From contig CALVUD010000008.1 of the NCBI GenBank assembly GCA_944363505.1, forward strand, positions 38,056 through 102,055: 64,000 nt of DNA, given 5' to 3'. Position 1 is the first letter of the stretch. Every line of letters starts with the position of its first letter. The translations under genes were made by a program, and so were the position numbers. The notes under the pieces were generated by a model. That model was not told where the DNA came from. It was given only the letters and a program-made list of their open reading frames with translations, and ran no database searches. Positions 45,999-55,272 of this stretch are shown one piece after another. Source of the DNA: an uncultured Clostridia bacterium. Its GTDB lineage: Bacteria > Bacillota > Clostridia > Christensenellales > DTU072.

Positions 45999-46027
45999 AA
46001 AAAAGGAGCGCGCGGCGCTCCTTTTTT
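45999..46027. terminator. Bidirectional terminator of the collagen-like gene and the convergent gene
   Basis: GGAGCGC / GCGCTCC stem flanked by A-run and T-run on both strands. Confidence 0.85.
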
Positions 46028-46044
46028 GCATATGTATTAAAAAA

Positions 46045-46875
46045 TCATTTCTTCAGATAAATCTTGGTTGACGGGGCGCGCCCTTCCAGAACTTCCCCGA
46101 TACCGTAACGGGAATTCGCGATATAAACCGTGGTGCCGAGTTTTGCGGGTTCCTTAACGTATTCGAGTTTTGCCGCCGCGCCGTTGGCGCCGGGACGGCT
46201 TGCGCCGTCGCAGTAGTTCATGTAATAATCGATCTTTTGGGTGAGTTCGTCTCCGTTGTCCGCCGTTATTTCGGGGATAAGCGTGGAATTGTCCTTTACG
46301 TCGCGGTATATGCCGTCCACGCTGGTCAACAGCAACAGATACCTGGGCTTTACCAGACACGCTATCTGCCCCGCGGTTTCGTCGTTATCTATACATTCGA
46401 CTACCTTCGCATGCGCGCTCCTCAGAGCCTGTATCTCCATTTTACGGTTTTCCTCGCTGCATACGGGGTCGTTATAGTTGATAATCGGAATAGCTCCCTG
46501 TTTGGGGCAACGCATCAGAGCCGCGCGCAAATGTTCGCGCTTCATATCGTCGTTGAAATGCTGATGCTCCACCAAAAACTGCCTCAGAGAAAATCTGGAA
46601 TCCACGAAGCGACGATACGTTTCCATCAGTATTGCCTGACCCTGGGCGGAATAGTCCGTCTTTATATCGTTATAATCGCCCCAAAGTTCGTTTCCCACGC
46701 GGTGAAGATAGTCGAGTCTGCCAATTTCGGTCGCGCCCGAAGTTACCCACATACATCCGGGCTTCAGCTCGCGCGAGATACGCGCTATTATGTTATAGTC
46801 TATGTCGTTGTATTCCCGATTTATAAGTGCCATCGAGCCGATTTTACCGACCAGCTCCACGTCGAACGCAGTCAT
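46045..46875 (-). CDS. Amino-acid-kinase-family protein, glutamate-5-kinase-like
   Basis: 276 aa, AAK fold without a PUA domain. LVGKIGSMALI resembles the ProB phosphate loop, VTSGATEIGRLDY the VSSGA-type glycine loop, and PIINYNDPV with DNDETAGQIACLV the substrate region. DGIYRDVKDNSTLI and GANGAAAKLEYVK follow the ProB DGLY and GTGGM-x-TK order but are diverged, as is the C-terminal APSTKIYL. No proA or proC is nearby. Acyl phosphate-forming kinase activity is likely; the substrate is uncertain. Confidence 0.65.
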   Translation of the reverse strand: MTAFDVELVGKIGSMALINREYNDIDYNIIARISRELKPGCMWVTSGATEIGRLDYLHRVGNELWGDYNDIKTDYSAQGQAILMETYRRFVDSRFSLRQFLVEHQHFNDDMKREHLRAALMRCPKQGAIPIINYNDPVCSEENRKMEIQALRSAHAKVVECIDNDETAGQIACLVKPRYLLLLTSVDGIYRDVKDNSTLIPEITADNGDELTQKIDYYMNYCDGASRPGANGAAAKLEYVKEPAKLGTTVYIANSRYGIGEVLEGRAPSTKIYLKK

Positions 46876-46927
46876 ATGTTTTCTCCGTCTGTTGATGTCA
46901 AAATTATATAAATTCCTTTGCGTTTAG

Positions 46928-47506
46928 TCAATCCTTTGCGCGCGAATAAACGCATCCGCAGTAATTTTGGCGGTACAAGGAGTATTTTTTGCAAAGCTCA
47001 ACGGAGCGCAACACCCCGTTTTTCTTCTTGAAATCGCTTGCGACATAGGCGGAGCCGTATTTTGCCGCGCATTCCGCCCCTATCGCGTTTATCAGTTCGG
47101 CGTTTTTCACGGGGCTCAACGTTAGCGTTGTCGCAAAGCAGTCGTAGTTGACCGCTTCCGCCGCGGTCCTGTCCAGTCGCATCCTGAAACATACCGCGCA
47201 CCGCCTGCCGCCTTCAGGCTCGTTCTCCAACCCTTTTACCGCCCCCAAAAAGTCGTCTTTCCCGCCGTCGGACACGTTTATGCCGTAATACGAAGCGAAT
47301 CTGACCAGTTCGCCGAAACGCTTTCCGTATTCGGTTTCGTCGGTGATGTTCGGGTTATAGAAAAACATCGTTACGTCGAAACGCTCCGTCAAACGTTCTA
47401 TACAGCCCGCCGCACACGGCGCGCAGCAAACGTGCAACAACAATTTCGGTCTGTCAGCCGTCCGAAAATCGGGATAATCGATGTCTGAAAAGCGTCTCAC
47501 GCCCAT
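46928..47506 (-). CDS. queH: Epoxyqueuosine reductase QueH
   Basis: 192 aa. Cys-rich motifs of QueH (DUF208): LLLHVCCAPCAAGCIERL, GGRRCAVCFRMRLDRTA, TTLTLSPVKNAELI, DFKKKNGVLRSVELCKKY and YRQNYCGCVYS. It reduces epoxyqueuosine to queuosine in tRNA using a [4Fe-4S] cluster. Usual length. Confidence 0.93.
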   Translation of the reverse strand: MGVRRFSDIDYPDFRTADRPKLLLHVCCAPCAAGCIERLTERFDVTMFFYNPNITDETEYGKRFGELVRFASYYGINVSDGGKDDFLGAVKGLENEPEGGRRCAVCFRMRLDRTAAEAVNYDCFATTLTLSPVKNAELINAIGAECAAKYGSAYVASDFKKKNGVLRSVELCKKYSLYRQNYCGCVYSRAKD

Positions 47507-47555
47507 ATTTTATCCTCCTAAAAAGGGTTTGTCAAGAAAAGGGCGGAACAAGCGC

Positions 47556-47584
47556 TTGTATTTTGACTACACGCGTGCTATTAT
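47556..47584 (+). promoter_or_regulatory. Promoter of the GH18 gene
   Basis: TTGTAT (47556-47561), 17-base spacer, TATTAT (47579-47584). Confidence 0.55.
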
Positions 47585-47629
47585 TTAAAAGAAAAGTCGT
47601 GATTCGACCGATTCGCGGAGGAATAATTT

Positions 47630-49015
47630 ATGAAAAAACGTTTTAGCGTGTTCGTCTCGGTATTTATGAGTTTGATTTTCGCCGTAGTCGTTGTCGTGGC
47701 GGCGACCGGTTCCCCCAAAAAAGATCCTGCCGAAAAAATCGTTCAGCCCGAGGGCGTTTTGGACATGTATTCCGGCCGTGAGGGCGACACGCTCGCGTTC
47801 ACGTTTACTCGGCAAGCTTCGGTAAACACTGTCGAACTGAAAGAAACGACCGGCGTGATAACCCGATTCGAAATCGGCACTTTCGAGGGCGAAACCGTCT
47901 ACGTTTCGGATTACATAGGAGAATACAGGTACTGTTCCTTCCCCGCCGTTACGACAAAAGGTCTTTATCTGAAAATCACCGAGGCGGAGGACGCCTTCGA
48001 AATCGCTTCGATGGAGGTCTCTTTCGTTACGCAAACGGCTTCCGACGACTTTAAAGTCATGGCTTACGTAACCGCGGACAGCGCATGCAAGATGGACGAC
48101 TCCTGGAAAGAAAACGCGAAAACGGTTACTCAATTTAACATTATCGGTTGCCTGTTTTTCGATATAAACGGTCGAATACTTTTCGACGGTTACGACGAAG
48201 CGGGCTTAACCGACGGCGAAGAAGTGTTCGAAAGAGCCTTGGCAAATCTAAAAAAATTAAATCCCGAAGCCGAGATCGTCGCGACGATACTGGGTAACCG
48301 CGATCTGACCGGCGACGGAATAACGGAATCGGAAGACCGTTACAACAAGGTCATCGGTAACGACGGGAGCCGCTCCGCGTTCATAAACGAAATCGTCGAA
48401 TTCGCTTACGGATACGACCTGGACGGAGTGTCTTTCGACTACGAATATCCGCATTCTCTTTCGTCGTTCGTCAACTATAACGCCTTTTTACAGGAATTGA
48501 AACAAGCCTTGGGCGACAAACGGCTGACGGCCGCGCTGTCGCTATGGAATATTGGCATTTTTAACGTCAACTCGGACACCTTGCGTGTTTTGGACGGAGT
48601 CGAACTGATGTCCTACGATTCCTTTGACGAAAGAGGCAATCATTCCACTTTCCTGAAGGCATATAACGACGTTACGCAAGCGATACAACGAGGCGCCGAC
48701 CCCAAAGTCCTGAATCTCGGACTTCCATACTATTCCCGTCCCGTCAACAAGGACGCCTACTGGGGCAGTTATAAGCACGTCGCGGACAAGCTCGGATACG
48801 GCGACAATCTGATAACGGAAACTTACGTTATCGACGGCGAAACCCGCACTCAGCCAAACTACTACAACGGCAGGCAGACGATATACGACAAAACGTGTTA
48901 CGCGCTGGATTCGGGTATAGGCGGTGTAATGATATGGCACTTTGCATGCGATTCCACCGACCCCGATCTTTCGCTCACCGCCGCCGTTCAGCGCGCGATA
49001 GACTCCCGATCCTGA
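47630..49015 (+). CDS. Secreted GH18 glycoside hydrolase
   Basis: 461 aa, GGAGG upstream. N-terminal signal peptide or anchor (residues ~5-28), then a short beta domain and from about 150 a TIM barrel. The catalytic signature DLDGVSFDYEYP matches DxxDxDxE with the acid Glu; MSYDSFDERG and the terminal GGVMIWHFACDS are barrel strands 6 and 8. GH18 enzymes cut chitin, GlcNAc oligomers or high-mannose glycans. NagA and the GlmM-GlmU fusion elsewhere in the window could use the released GlcNAc, though the substrate is not proven. Confidence 0.88.
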   Translation: MKKRFSVFVSVFMSLIFAVVVVVAATGSPKKDPAEKIVQPEGVLDMYSGREGDTLAFTFTRQASVNTVELKETTGVITRFEIGTFEGETVYVSDYIGEYRYCSFPAVTTKGLYLKITEAEDAFEIASMEVSFVTQTASDDFKVMAYVTADSACKMDDSWKENAKTVTQFNIIGCLFFDINGRILFDGYDEAGLTDGEEVFERALANLKKLNPEAEIVATILGNRDLTGDGITESEDRYNKVIGNDGSRSAFINEIVEFAYGYDLDGVSFDYEYPHSLSSFVNYNAFLQELKQALGDKRLTAALSLWNIGIFNVNSDTLRVLDGVELMSYDSFDERGNHSTFLKAYNDVTQAIQRGADPKVLNLGLPYYSRPVNKDAYWGSYKHVADKLGYGDNLITETYVIDGETRTQPNYYNGRQTIYDKTCYALDSGIGGVMIWHFACDSTDPDLSLTAAVQRAIDSRS

Positions 49016-49033
49016 ACGGTTCGAGAAATCGAC

Positions 49034-49063
49034 AAAAAATCCGCAATCGCTTGCGGATTTTTT
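49034..49063. terminator. Bidirectional terminator
   Basis: AAAATCCGCAA / TTGCGGATTTT stem between convergent GH18 and ROK genes. Confidence 0.85.
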
Positions 49064-49089
49064 AATGCCTTTAAATATTTGCCTCCGGA

Positions 49090-50421
49090 TTAAAGCTGAG
49101 TGGCGGTATAGCTTTGTCCGAGGCGTCTGCTCATTTCGTCGGGCAATTCGATTTGCAGTTTGCTTCCCTCGGCTTTCAATTTCTCCTCGGCGGTGGCTAT
49201 CAACACGTCGCCTCCCTTTCCGGAGGTTACTCTGCCCAGGAATATTGCCGTGTCGAAGTCGTAAAATTCGTTGAACCACATCAGCGTATACGCCGCGTAT
49301 TCGCCGAGTCTGACGAATATGTCCAGCGCGCGTTTGTCGCCCGCATCTGCGAGATTTTGAACGAACTTGAGTTTTTCGGCGGGGCTTAATGACGCGTCGA
49401 GTTCTATTCCGGCTTCGGGAGCAAGTCTTATCACGGCGTCCTGAGAATGGTATAGTCCTCCCACTCCCCTGTCGCCGCTCCATTCGTCCGCCGCGGCGTC
49501 CGGGTTCGCGTCCACGGGCGCGAAGGCCAGTTCGTTGAGGTAGCCGCGTATGCGTATCTCGCGGTCAATGTATCCGCCGGCAAGGCTCGTTCCCATGGCT
49601 ATGCCTAGCACTCCGCCGCGGTTTAAACCGAACGCCCCGGCGAGCGCCGCCACGTCGCCGTCGTTAGCCACCTTGACCGGGCAGCCGTATTCTTTCGAAA
49701 GATTTTTATAGATGGGGAAAATCTTCTCGGCATAAACTTCGGCGGGAACTTTCCTGAACAGCGACGCCACCCTGACCTCGCCGTCGACGACTATGCCTGC
49801 CGTGGAAACGCCAATGGCGTCCACCTCTCCGCCCAAAGCGTCGAGCGCGGCGTTTATGCTGTCTCGGATACCGTCGATATGATATTGGGGATCCGAATTG
49901 AGCTTCGGATGCCATATCGTTTCTTTTTCGTAAACCACTTTCCCGTCTATGCAGGCGGTAACTTTTCTGTCGGAGCCGCCCGCGTCGAAGCCGATCCTTT
50001 TCCCTTTGGCCTTAGGCGAAGCGGGTTTTGCCGACAAGCTTTCCGCGGGAAGCGAACCGCTTGCGGAAACGCTTTCGAAGCAGAGCGCCTTAAGGTATAC
50101 GCCTTTCATGAATTCGTAATCGAACGCTCTGTCGCCCGAGGCGGAATAGCACCGTTTCAGCTTTTCTATCAGCTTTTCGTCAACGCCGTAAAAGTAGAAT
50201 TTATATCCGCCGTAAGCCCATAACATGAATTTTACGATACGTTCGAGATACCTGAAGTTTTCCTCCTCGTGCGCCGAAGCGTAAAGCACCGAGGAATAAC
50301 GCGCCACTTCGCCCTCACCGCGCTCCAGCGCTACTTCGAACGCTTTTGCGCCCGCTTTTTCGGCAGCCGCTCTGAAATCTCGCGCGTAAAGATACATGGG
50401 ATAATAATTTTTATCCAACAT
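49090..50421 (-). CDS. ROK-family sugar kinase-like protein
   Basis: 443 aa, longer than typical ROK (about 310). The first ~145 residues are an unassigned helical domain ending in a Ser/Ala/Pro-rich linker. The ROK/ASKHA part starts at RIGFDAGGSDRKVTACIDGK (phosphate loop), followed by VDAIGVSTAGIVVDGEV, VANDGDVAALAGAFGL and VLGIAMGTSLAGGYI. The ROK zinc-binding CxCGxxGC motif is not present. Predicted to phosphorylate a sugar or amino sugar in the cytosol. Directly upstream in the same operon is a DUF4380 gene (no gap). Confidence 0.75.
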   Translation of the reverse strand: MLDKNYYPMYLYARDFRAAAEKAGAKAFEVALERGEGEVARYSSVLYASAHEEENFRYLERIVKFMLWAYGGYKFYFYGVDEKLIEKLKRCYSASGDRAFDYEFMKGVYLKALCFESVSASGSLPAESLSAKPASPKAKGKRIGFDAGGSDRKVTACIDGKVVYEKETIWHPKLNSDPQYHIDGIRDSINAALDALGGEVDAIGVSTAGIVVDGEVRVASLFRKVPAEVYAEKIFPIYKNLSKEYGCPVKVANDGDVAALAGAFGLNRGGVLGIAMGTSLAGGYIDREIRIRGYLNELAFAPVDANPDAAADEWSGDRGVGGLYHSQDAVIRLAPEAGIELDASLSPAEKLKFVQNLADAGDKRALDIFVRLGEYAAYTLMWFNEFYDFDTAIFLGRVTSGKGGDVLIATAEEKLKAEGSKLQIELPDEMSRRLGQSYTATQL

Positions 50422-51261
50422 TTATTCCAGCCTCCATTTTTCCGTATGTATTATTTCTTCTCCGGGCGCCACTTCCTCCGCCGCCGAAAGCGTTTCGCAT
50501 TCGTGGATCAATTCGCTGGTATAGGTCTCGAAATTGCATGTGAAATCGGGATATTCGCCGGGTTTTGAAATACATTCTTTTGTAAACAACGTGTCTCCGT
50601 AACGGTAGAAAGCGCGTATCTCGTTCAAATAGGTGCCTATCTTCAGAGGCGATTCGGCGTCGGTGGAACCCGTTAGAATGATACGGTCGTTGGCTATCGT
50701 CAGCCTGGGATCGCGTATGTCGGTATAATGCCACAGCACCAGGTTCCTGTTTGCCAGAAAACCCGTGTCCTCGGTCGAAAGCGGCAAAGTAAGGGTCCCT
50801 CCGCATTTCATTACGGTAAGTCCCCATACGCACAGTTTTTGCTTGACGTCGGAAATGTTCTTGACCCTCATTCTGACCTCCAGCGCGCCGTCCGGTGCGA
50901 ACTCCAGATCCAATACGGGCTGTACGCCGCGCTCCGTCCAGGCGGGAGGCGTGAATACCGCCCCGTTAGGTTTCAGCTCGGATACAACGGGCGCGTTGTC
51001 GGGATAATAAGTTTCGAGGGATTCGGGAGAAAGCCATATCCTGTGTCCGCCGTAAATATGCCATTTTTTACCCTCTCCGTAAACCGCCGACACGTCCTTG
51101 TTGACGTTATCGGCGACGTCCTCGAACATCAGGTTCTCGCCGTCCGGTTTTTGAAGTTTGATGATCCTGGGACCGACGTCCAACGTTACGCCGACAACTA
51201 TTTTTCCGTTACTCAGCTCCAGCGTTCTGCCCAGAAAACAACTGCCTATTCTGGTTTCCAT
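50422..51261 (-). CDS. DUF4380 (galactose-mutarotase-like) protein
   Basis: 279 aa, beta-rich. GPRIIKLQKPDGENLMFED, WHIYGGHRIWLSPES, YYPDNAPV and WHYTDIRDPRLTI fit the DUF4380/aldose-epimerase-like fold. No signal peptide. Fused in operon with the ROK-like kinase, so it may act on the same sugar. Function unproven. Confidence 0.7.
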   Translation of the reverse strand: METRIGSCFLGRTLELSNGKIVVGVTLDVGPRIIKLQKPDGENLMFEDVADNVNKDVSAVYGEGKKWHIYGGHRIWLSPESLETYYPDNAPVVSELKPNGAVFTPPAWTERGVQPVLDLEFAPDGALEVRMRVKNISDVKQKLCVWGLTVMKCGGTLTLPLSTEDTGFLANRNLVLWHYTDIRDPRLTIANDRIILTGSTDAESPLKIGTYLNEIRAFYRYGDTLFTKECISKPGEYPDFTCNFETYTSELIHECETLSAAEEVAPGEEIIHTEKWRLE

Positions 51262-51290
51262 AATAAATGCTCCGTGGTTTAATGATTAAA

Positions 51291-54248
51291 TCAATACGTC
51301 AACCGTATTATCAGCTTTGTCAACGTTCCTCTGGCGATATGTATCGACGCCGCGCTCGCTCCCGAAGCGGTCGCCTGAGCGCGTACCTTATCGCCGAGAA
51401 CTGCGGTACCGCCTATGGAAGTGAGATAGTCGTTGTCAACGGCAAGCGAGATCCATACTCCGTTTCCGCCGGCAACTTCCTTTACGTAGCCGAACGCCGC
51501 TCCGAGTTCGTCGTCGGCAGCGATATAAAAATCGGTGTCCTCTCCTGTCGCAGTTTCGTAGGCGTATCTGTTGCTTTCCGCGGGGGTCGGGGGGTACTCG
51601 CCGTATATCACGCGGCGCGCTTCGGTTTCGGACAGACTCATCAGGAAATATTCGTAATCGACCGCTTCGTAATTATCGTTGCCCACGGTGATCTCGAGAT
51701 TCGCCCAAGTAGCGTCCACATAATAGAAGTATCCGTCTATCACCACGGCGTTCCAGGTGTGTCCGACGGCGGGAGAAACAGCCCTCGATACGCCCATTAT
51801 CTTGTAAGTATGGATCCCTTCCATACCGCATAACAGCGAGAACGCCTTGGCTATGCCGTCGCATACAGCCACGCCGTCGATAAACACGCCTTCCAGATAG
51901 AACGCGTTATAAGAACCGATATTTTCCACGGAGGCGTTGTCCGCCACCAGATTGTCGTAGCTGACGTTGACGGTGAGCCAGTCATAGATGGCGAGCGCCT
52001 TTTCCGCGTCCGTCATCGAATCGTCGATTATCGCGTTAAGGGCGGATTTCGCGACGTTATAAATTCTCTCCGCCACGGTTCCCGATGCGGGCAAAGGTCT
52101 GTATCCGTTGATGACCGCATAGTACAGTTGATTGGAAGTCGCAACCCCGAGCGTGTAGGTAAGCTCTTCGATCGGCAAAATTCCGTTTTCTCCGCGTCCC
52201 GTTTCGGAATAGTGCGTAAAGGACTTATCGACGTCGGGATATCTGCCCGTAGTATCGTCGGGCGAGTACATTCCCGCAGGCGAAATCTCCGACAAAAACG
52301 ACACCGAGTACGTTATCCTGCCGACGCCGTCCGCGTTTAGCACCTTAACACCCATATTGACGGATTCGGCGTAAGAATACGTCGCCGCGACCATCAGGTG
52401 ATAGGCGTTGCGTTGCGCGTCGTTGTAACTCGCTATGCTGTCGGGATTCAGTAACTCGTCCGAGAACGGATACGCTTCGTCGTCAAGCTCCGCGTAGGTA
52501 AAGGGCACGAACAGATCTAACGTATACCATTCGCCGTCCTGCGTCAAGGATTCGGGTCTGAAGAAAGAAACGTAATTGACGATCTCCGCCAGCTCCTCGA
52601 GATCCGAAACGTAAGCGTTCAGCCCGGGAACCAGTTCTTTGAAATATCCGTAATGCGACTGGGTTATATGCCCCGCGGTATATTCCGTCCAGTCCGTCCA
52701 GTTGTTGAATACCGAAGATTTTACCCTGACGGAAAAACTTTCCGCAAAGGTCGCGACGTCGGTCGGGATTATCGCCGAATTTCTGCCGAAATACTCGGCG
52801 TGAGATTCGGAATTCATACTGACGATCGCACCGTTAACGTTTATTTCGACGGTATATACGCATTCGTAAGGCAACGGATCCCAGAATACTTCCGCCAAGC
52901 CGCTTTCGGTACCCTCTACGGTAACTCCGTAAACGTCGTTTTCGGTACTGCCCTCCCCGACCGTTATCGTGATAGTGCGCGAAACCACCCCCGAAGCCAT
53001 GCTCTTTACCATCGCCTCGGCGGTAAACGAATACGTTCCCGTTTCCTCGAAAATGTAGGTAAGATCGCTGACGACGTCTATGCCGCCCGTCTGAGCGGCG
53101 GGAGCCTTGTTGAACGTTTCGGTTTCGGTTACGTCGGAGTCGGTCGCGGTATGAGTGATCGTCCAACGGTACTGCTCGGGCGGATACTGTCCGTCCGTAT
53201 ACGTTACCAGGAATCTGATGCTGTCTCCTACCAGATAATCGTAATCTTCGCCCGTACCCACGGCGTCCAGACTCAGGCTCTCCAAGGGGCTGTATATGAT
53301 CAGCTTGTCGGATTCGAGGACCTGACGCTGAGTGCTGTTCGACAGCTCCGCCCTGATGACGTATTCGCCTGGAGGCAGAGTCGACGGCGTATAATTCAGT
53401 ATCTTGTTATCTTTCGAAGAGCCGTCGTCTATAGGCGTAGTATTGACGTACCACGTTATCGACGGCTCCGGATCGGAAATGCTGTCCAGCTGGATCAGGT
53501 TGAACTGCAGAGCTTCCGCCCTGCCCCAGATTTGTTTCAGAGCGCTTTCGTCCGTTATCAGCTCCAACCGGTAATTGAGTTCGGAATATCTGACGTCTAT
53601 GGTTACGTGCGTTTCAACCTGGGAATCGAACGCGCCCTGCCGCGGGGTCCTGACCCAGATCGCGACCTTGCCGATGCCCCTCGGCGTAACCAGTCCGGAA
53701 GAACTGACCGTGGCGATCGAAGTGTTGTCCGAGGAATATTCGACGTTTCTGCCTATAGACGCGTGCGCGGGCTTGAACTGAGGCTGAAGCTGAACGTCAT
53801 CGCCGTGCAATTCGACCACGATGACGCTTTCCGAAAAAATGATCTGTTCGACCGCAACCTCCTCGATCGTAACGACGATCTCCACGAAAACGTCGGAAGA
53901 CTGGTTGGAAGTAACGATTACGATAATATCCTGGACGTTACCTTCCTCGTCCTGTTTCAGTTCGCCGCGCGCGGTCAGCAAACCGTCGGTCCCCACCAAC
54001 AGATAACGTCTGTCCGCACTGTCCTTCAAAGAATAATGCACGTCCTGTTTGGCGGTTTCCTCGGGGTAGACCTTGGGTTTCAGCTGGTAGGTGGAAGCCT
54101 CGCCCGTAGGAGCGAGATAAACGTGAGTGGTTTCGATTTCGATGCGTTCGGCTGCGCCCTCTTTATCCGCGTTGCAACCCGCGACCAGCATGACGATCGC
54201 AAGCGCCGCGGCAACGATTAACATAATTTTGAAAGCCTTTTTACGCAT
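51291..54248 (-). CDS. Ig-like and transglutaminase-domain lipoprotein
   Basis: 985 aa from ATG at 54248 (GAGGTGG upstream); a longer frame to 54329 covers the leader. Lipobox VAGC at about residue 24. Bacterial Ig-like domains follow: DVQLQPQFKPAHASIGRNVEY with SIATVSSSGLVTPRGIGKVA is a Big_2 repeat. An Fn3/PKD-like middle precedes, from about residue 740, a transglutaminase-like domain with SMTDAEKALAIYDWLTVNVSYD, catalytic Cys in GVAVCDGIAKAFSLLC, His in VGHTWNAV and Asp in YYVDATWAN. The intact triad suggests a peptidase or cross-linking enzyme on the cell surface. Substrate unknown. Confidence 0.85.
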   Translation of the reverse strand: MRKKAFKIMLIVAAALAIVMLVAGCNADKEGAAERIEIETTHVYLAPTGEASTYQLKPKVYPEETAKQDVHYSLKDSADRRYLLVGTDGLLTARGELKQDEEGNVQDIIVIVTSNQSSDVFVEIVVTIEEVAVEQIIFSESVIVVELHGDDVQLQPQFKPAHASIGRNVEYSSDNTSIATVSSSGLVTPRGIGKVAIWVRTPRQGAFDSQVETHVTIDVRYSELNYRLELITDESALKQIWGRAEALQFNLIQLDSISDPEPSITWYVNTTPIDDGSSKDNKILNYTPSTLPPGEYVIRAELSNSTQRQVLESDKLIIYSPLESLSLDAVGTGEDYDYLVGDSIRFLVTYTDGQYPPEQYRWTITHTATDSDVTETETFNKAPAAQTGGIDVVSDLTYIFEETGTYSFTAEAMVKSMASGVVSRTITITVGEGSTENDVYGVTVEGTESGLAEVFWDPLPYECVYTVEINVNGAIVSMNSESHAEYFGRNSAIIPTDVATFAESFSVRVKSSVFNNWTDWTEYTAGHITQSHYGYFKELVPGLNAYVSDLEELAEIVNYVSFFRPESLTQDGEWYTLDLFVPFTYAELDDEAYPFSDELLNPDSIASYNDAQRNAYHLMVAATYSYAESVNMGVKVLNADGVGRITYSVSFLSEISPAGMYSPDDTTGRYPDVDKSFTHYSETGRGENGILPIEELTYTLGVATSNQLYYAVINGYRPLPASGTVAERIYNVAKSALNAIIDDSMTDAEKALAIYDWLTVNVSYDNLVADNASVENIGSYNAFYLEGVFIDGVAVCDGIAKAFSLLCGMEGIHTYKIMGVSRAVSPAVGHTWNAVVIDGYFYYVDATWANLEITVGNDNYEAVDYEYFLMSLSETEARRVIYGEYPPTPAESNRYAYETATGEDTDFYIAADDELGAAFGYVKEVAGGNGVWISLAVDNDYLTSIGGTAVLGDKVRAQATASGASAASIHIARGTLTKLIIRLTY

Positions 54249-54341
54249 ACCACCTCGCGTTTTGCGGGGAACAGCCCCGACGGCGTATATCTTCTTTTGC
54301 GGGCGCGCATTATCAATGCGTGCGCGCACATATACATAATG

Positions 54342-54370
54342 ATACTACAACGCCCGCAAAAATTTGTCAA
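54342..54370 (-). promoter_or_regulatory. Promoter of the transglutaminase lipoprotein gene
   Basis: Minus strand TTGACA (54370-54365), 17-base spacer, TAGTAT (54347-54342). In the remaining 54371-54632 I see no gene and no clear promoter for rubrerythrin. Confidence 0.75.
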
Positions 54371-54632
54371 CCCCCCTGTTGCAATCCGCGCAAACGTTTT
54401 TATACGGCGACGGAAGCGATAAATTCCCTTCCGCGCCTATCCGCGGCTCGTTTCCCGAATCCCGGGCGGTTTTTACGTTTTCAAAGTTCAGGGCAATCTA
54501 AATGCGCAAATTATTATCCTAAACAACGTGTTTAAAATAAAAATGTTTCCTGCCTTTTGCGCGTGGCAGTCGGAATAAAAATTACAGCGATGTCAATAAT
54601 CGGCTTATCTATTAAATCAAAACGGAGGTAAC

Positions 54633-55220
54633 ATGAAACTGAAAGAAAGTAAAACTTTCCTGAATCTGGCAAAATCTTTCGCGGGCGAATGTCAGGCGAT
54701 GACGCGTTACAGATTTCTGGAATACGGGCTTAGAAAAGAAGGTTACAAATGTCTCGCCGAAATCGTGGATAACGTCGCGTACAACGAATTCACGCACGCA
54801 AGAATGTTCTACACGAAAATACAGAGCGCCGACAACGCCGTGACCGACAATATCGATATATGCTCCGGATATCCGTTCAAACAAAAATGGGATATTACGG
54901 AAAACCTGAGGCTCGCGGCGGAAGACGAAACGAACGAGACCGAAAGAATTTATGCCGAATACGAAGCCACGGCGCGCGAAGAAGGCTTCGGAGACGTCGC
55001 CGAACTCTACAAAAATATCAGGCAGGTGGAAAACTGCCACAGGCTGCTTTTCGAGGATCTCTACAATCAGATGAAGCGCGGCACGCTGTATTCCAAATCC
55101 GTCAAACAAAAATGGAAATGCTCGGCTTGCGGATACGAGGAGGAAAACAAAGAAGCCTTTGCCGTATGCCCTCTATGCGGCGAAAAGCAAGGCTCGGTGA
55201 TGCTGAAATTGAACGACTGA
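54633..55220 (+). CDS. rbr: Rubrerythrin
   Basis: 195 aa, usual length. Four-helix di-iron domain with GECQAMTRYRFLEYGLRKEG, NEFTHARMF, ETERIYAEYEATAREEG and VENCHRLLFEDLY supplying the Glu/His ligands. C-terminal rubredoxin-like domain KWKCSACGYEE and CPLCGEKQG binds Fe(SCys)4. It reduces hydrogen peroxide in anaerobes. CGGAGG precedes the ATG; hairpin terminator follows. Confidence 0.95.
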   Translation: MKLKESKTFLNLAKSFAGECQAMTRYRFLEYGLRKEGYKCLAEIVDNVAYNEFTHARMFYTKIQSADNAVTDNIDICSGYPFKQKWDITENLRLAAEDETNETERIYAEYEATAREEGFGDVAELYKNIRQVENCHRLLFEDLYNQMKRGTLYSKSVKQKWKCSACGYEEENKEAFAVCPLCGEKQGSVMLKLND

Positions 55221-55233
55221 ACAAATCGAAAAC

Positions 55234-55266
55234 GGCGGAGCAACGCTCCGCCGCCATGTTTTTATT
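55234..55266 (+). terminator. Rubrerythrin terminator
   Basis: GGCGGAGC / GCTCCGCC stem with a short loop, followed by a T-rich stretch. Confidence 0.75.
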
Positions 55267-55272
55267 TTCTCT

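Noticed and set aside
52653..54221. Long plus-strand frame of 522 codons
   Set aside because: Shadow of the transglutaminase lipoprotein gene.
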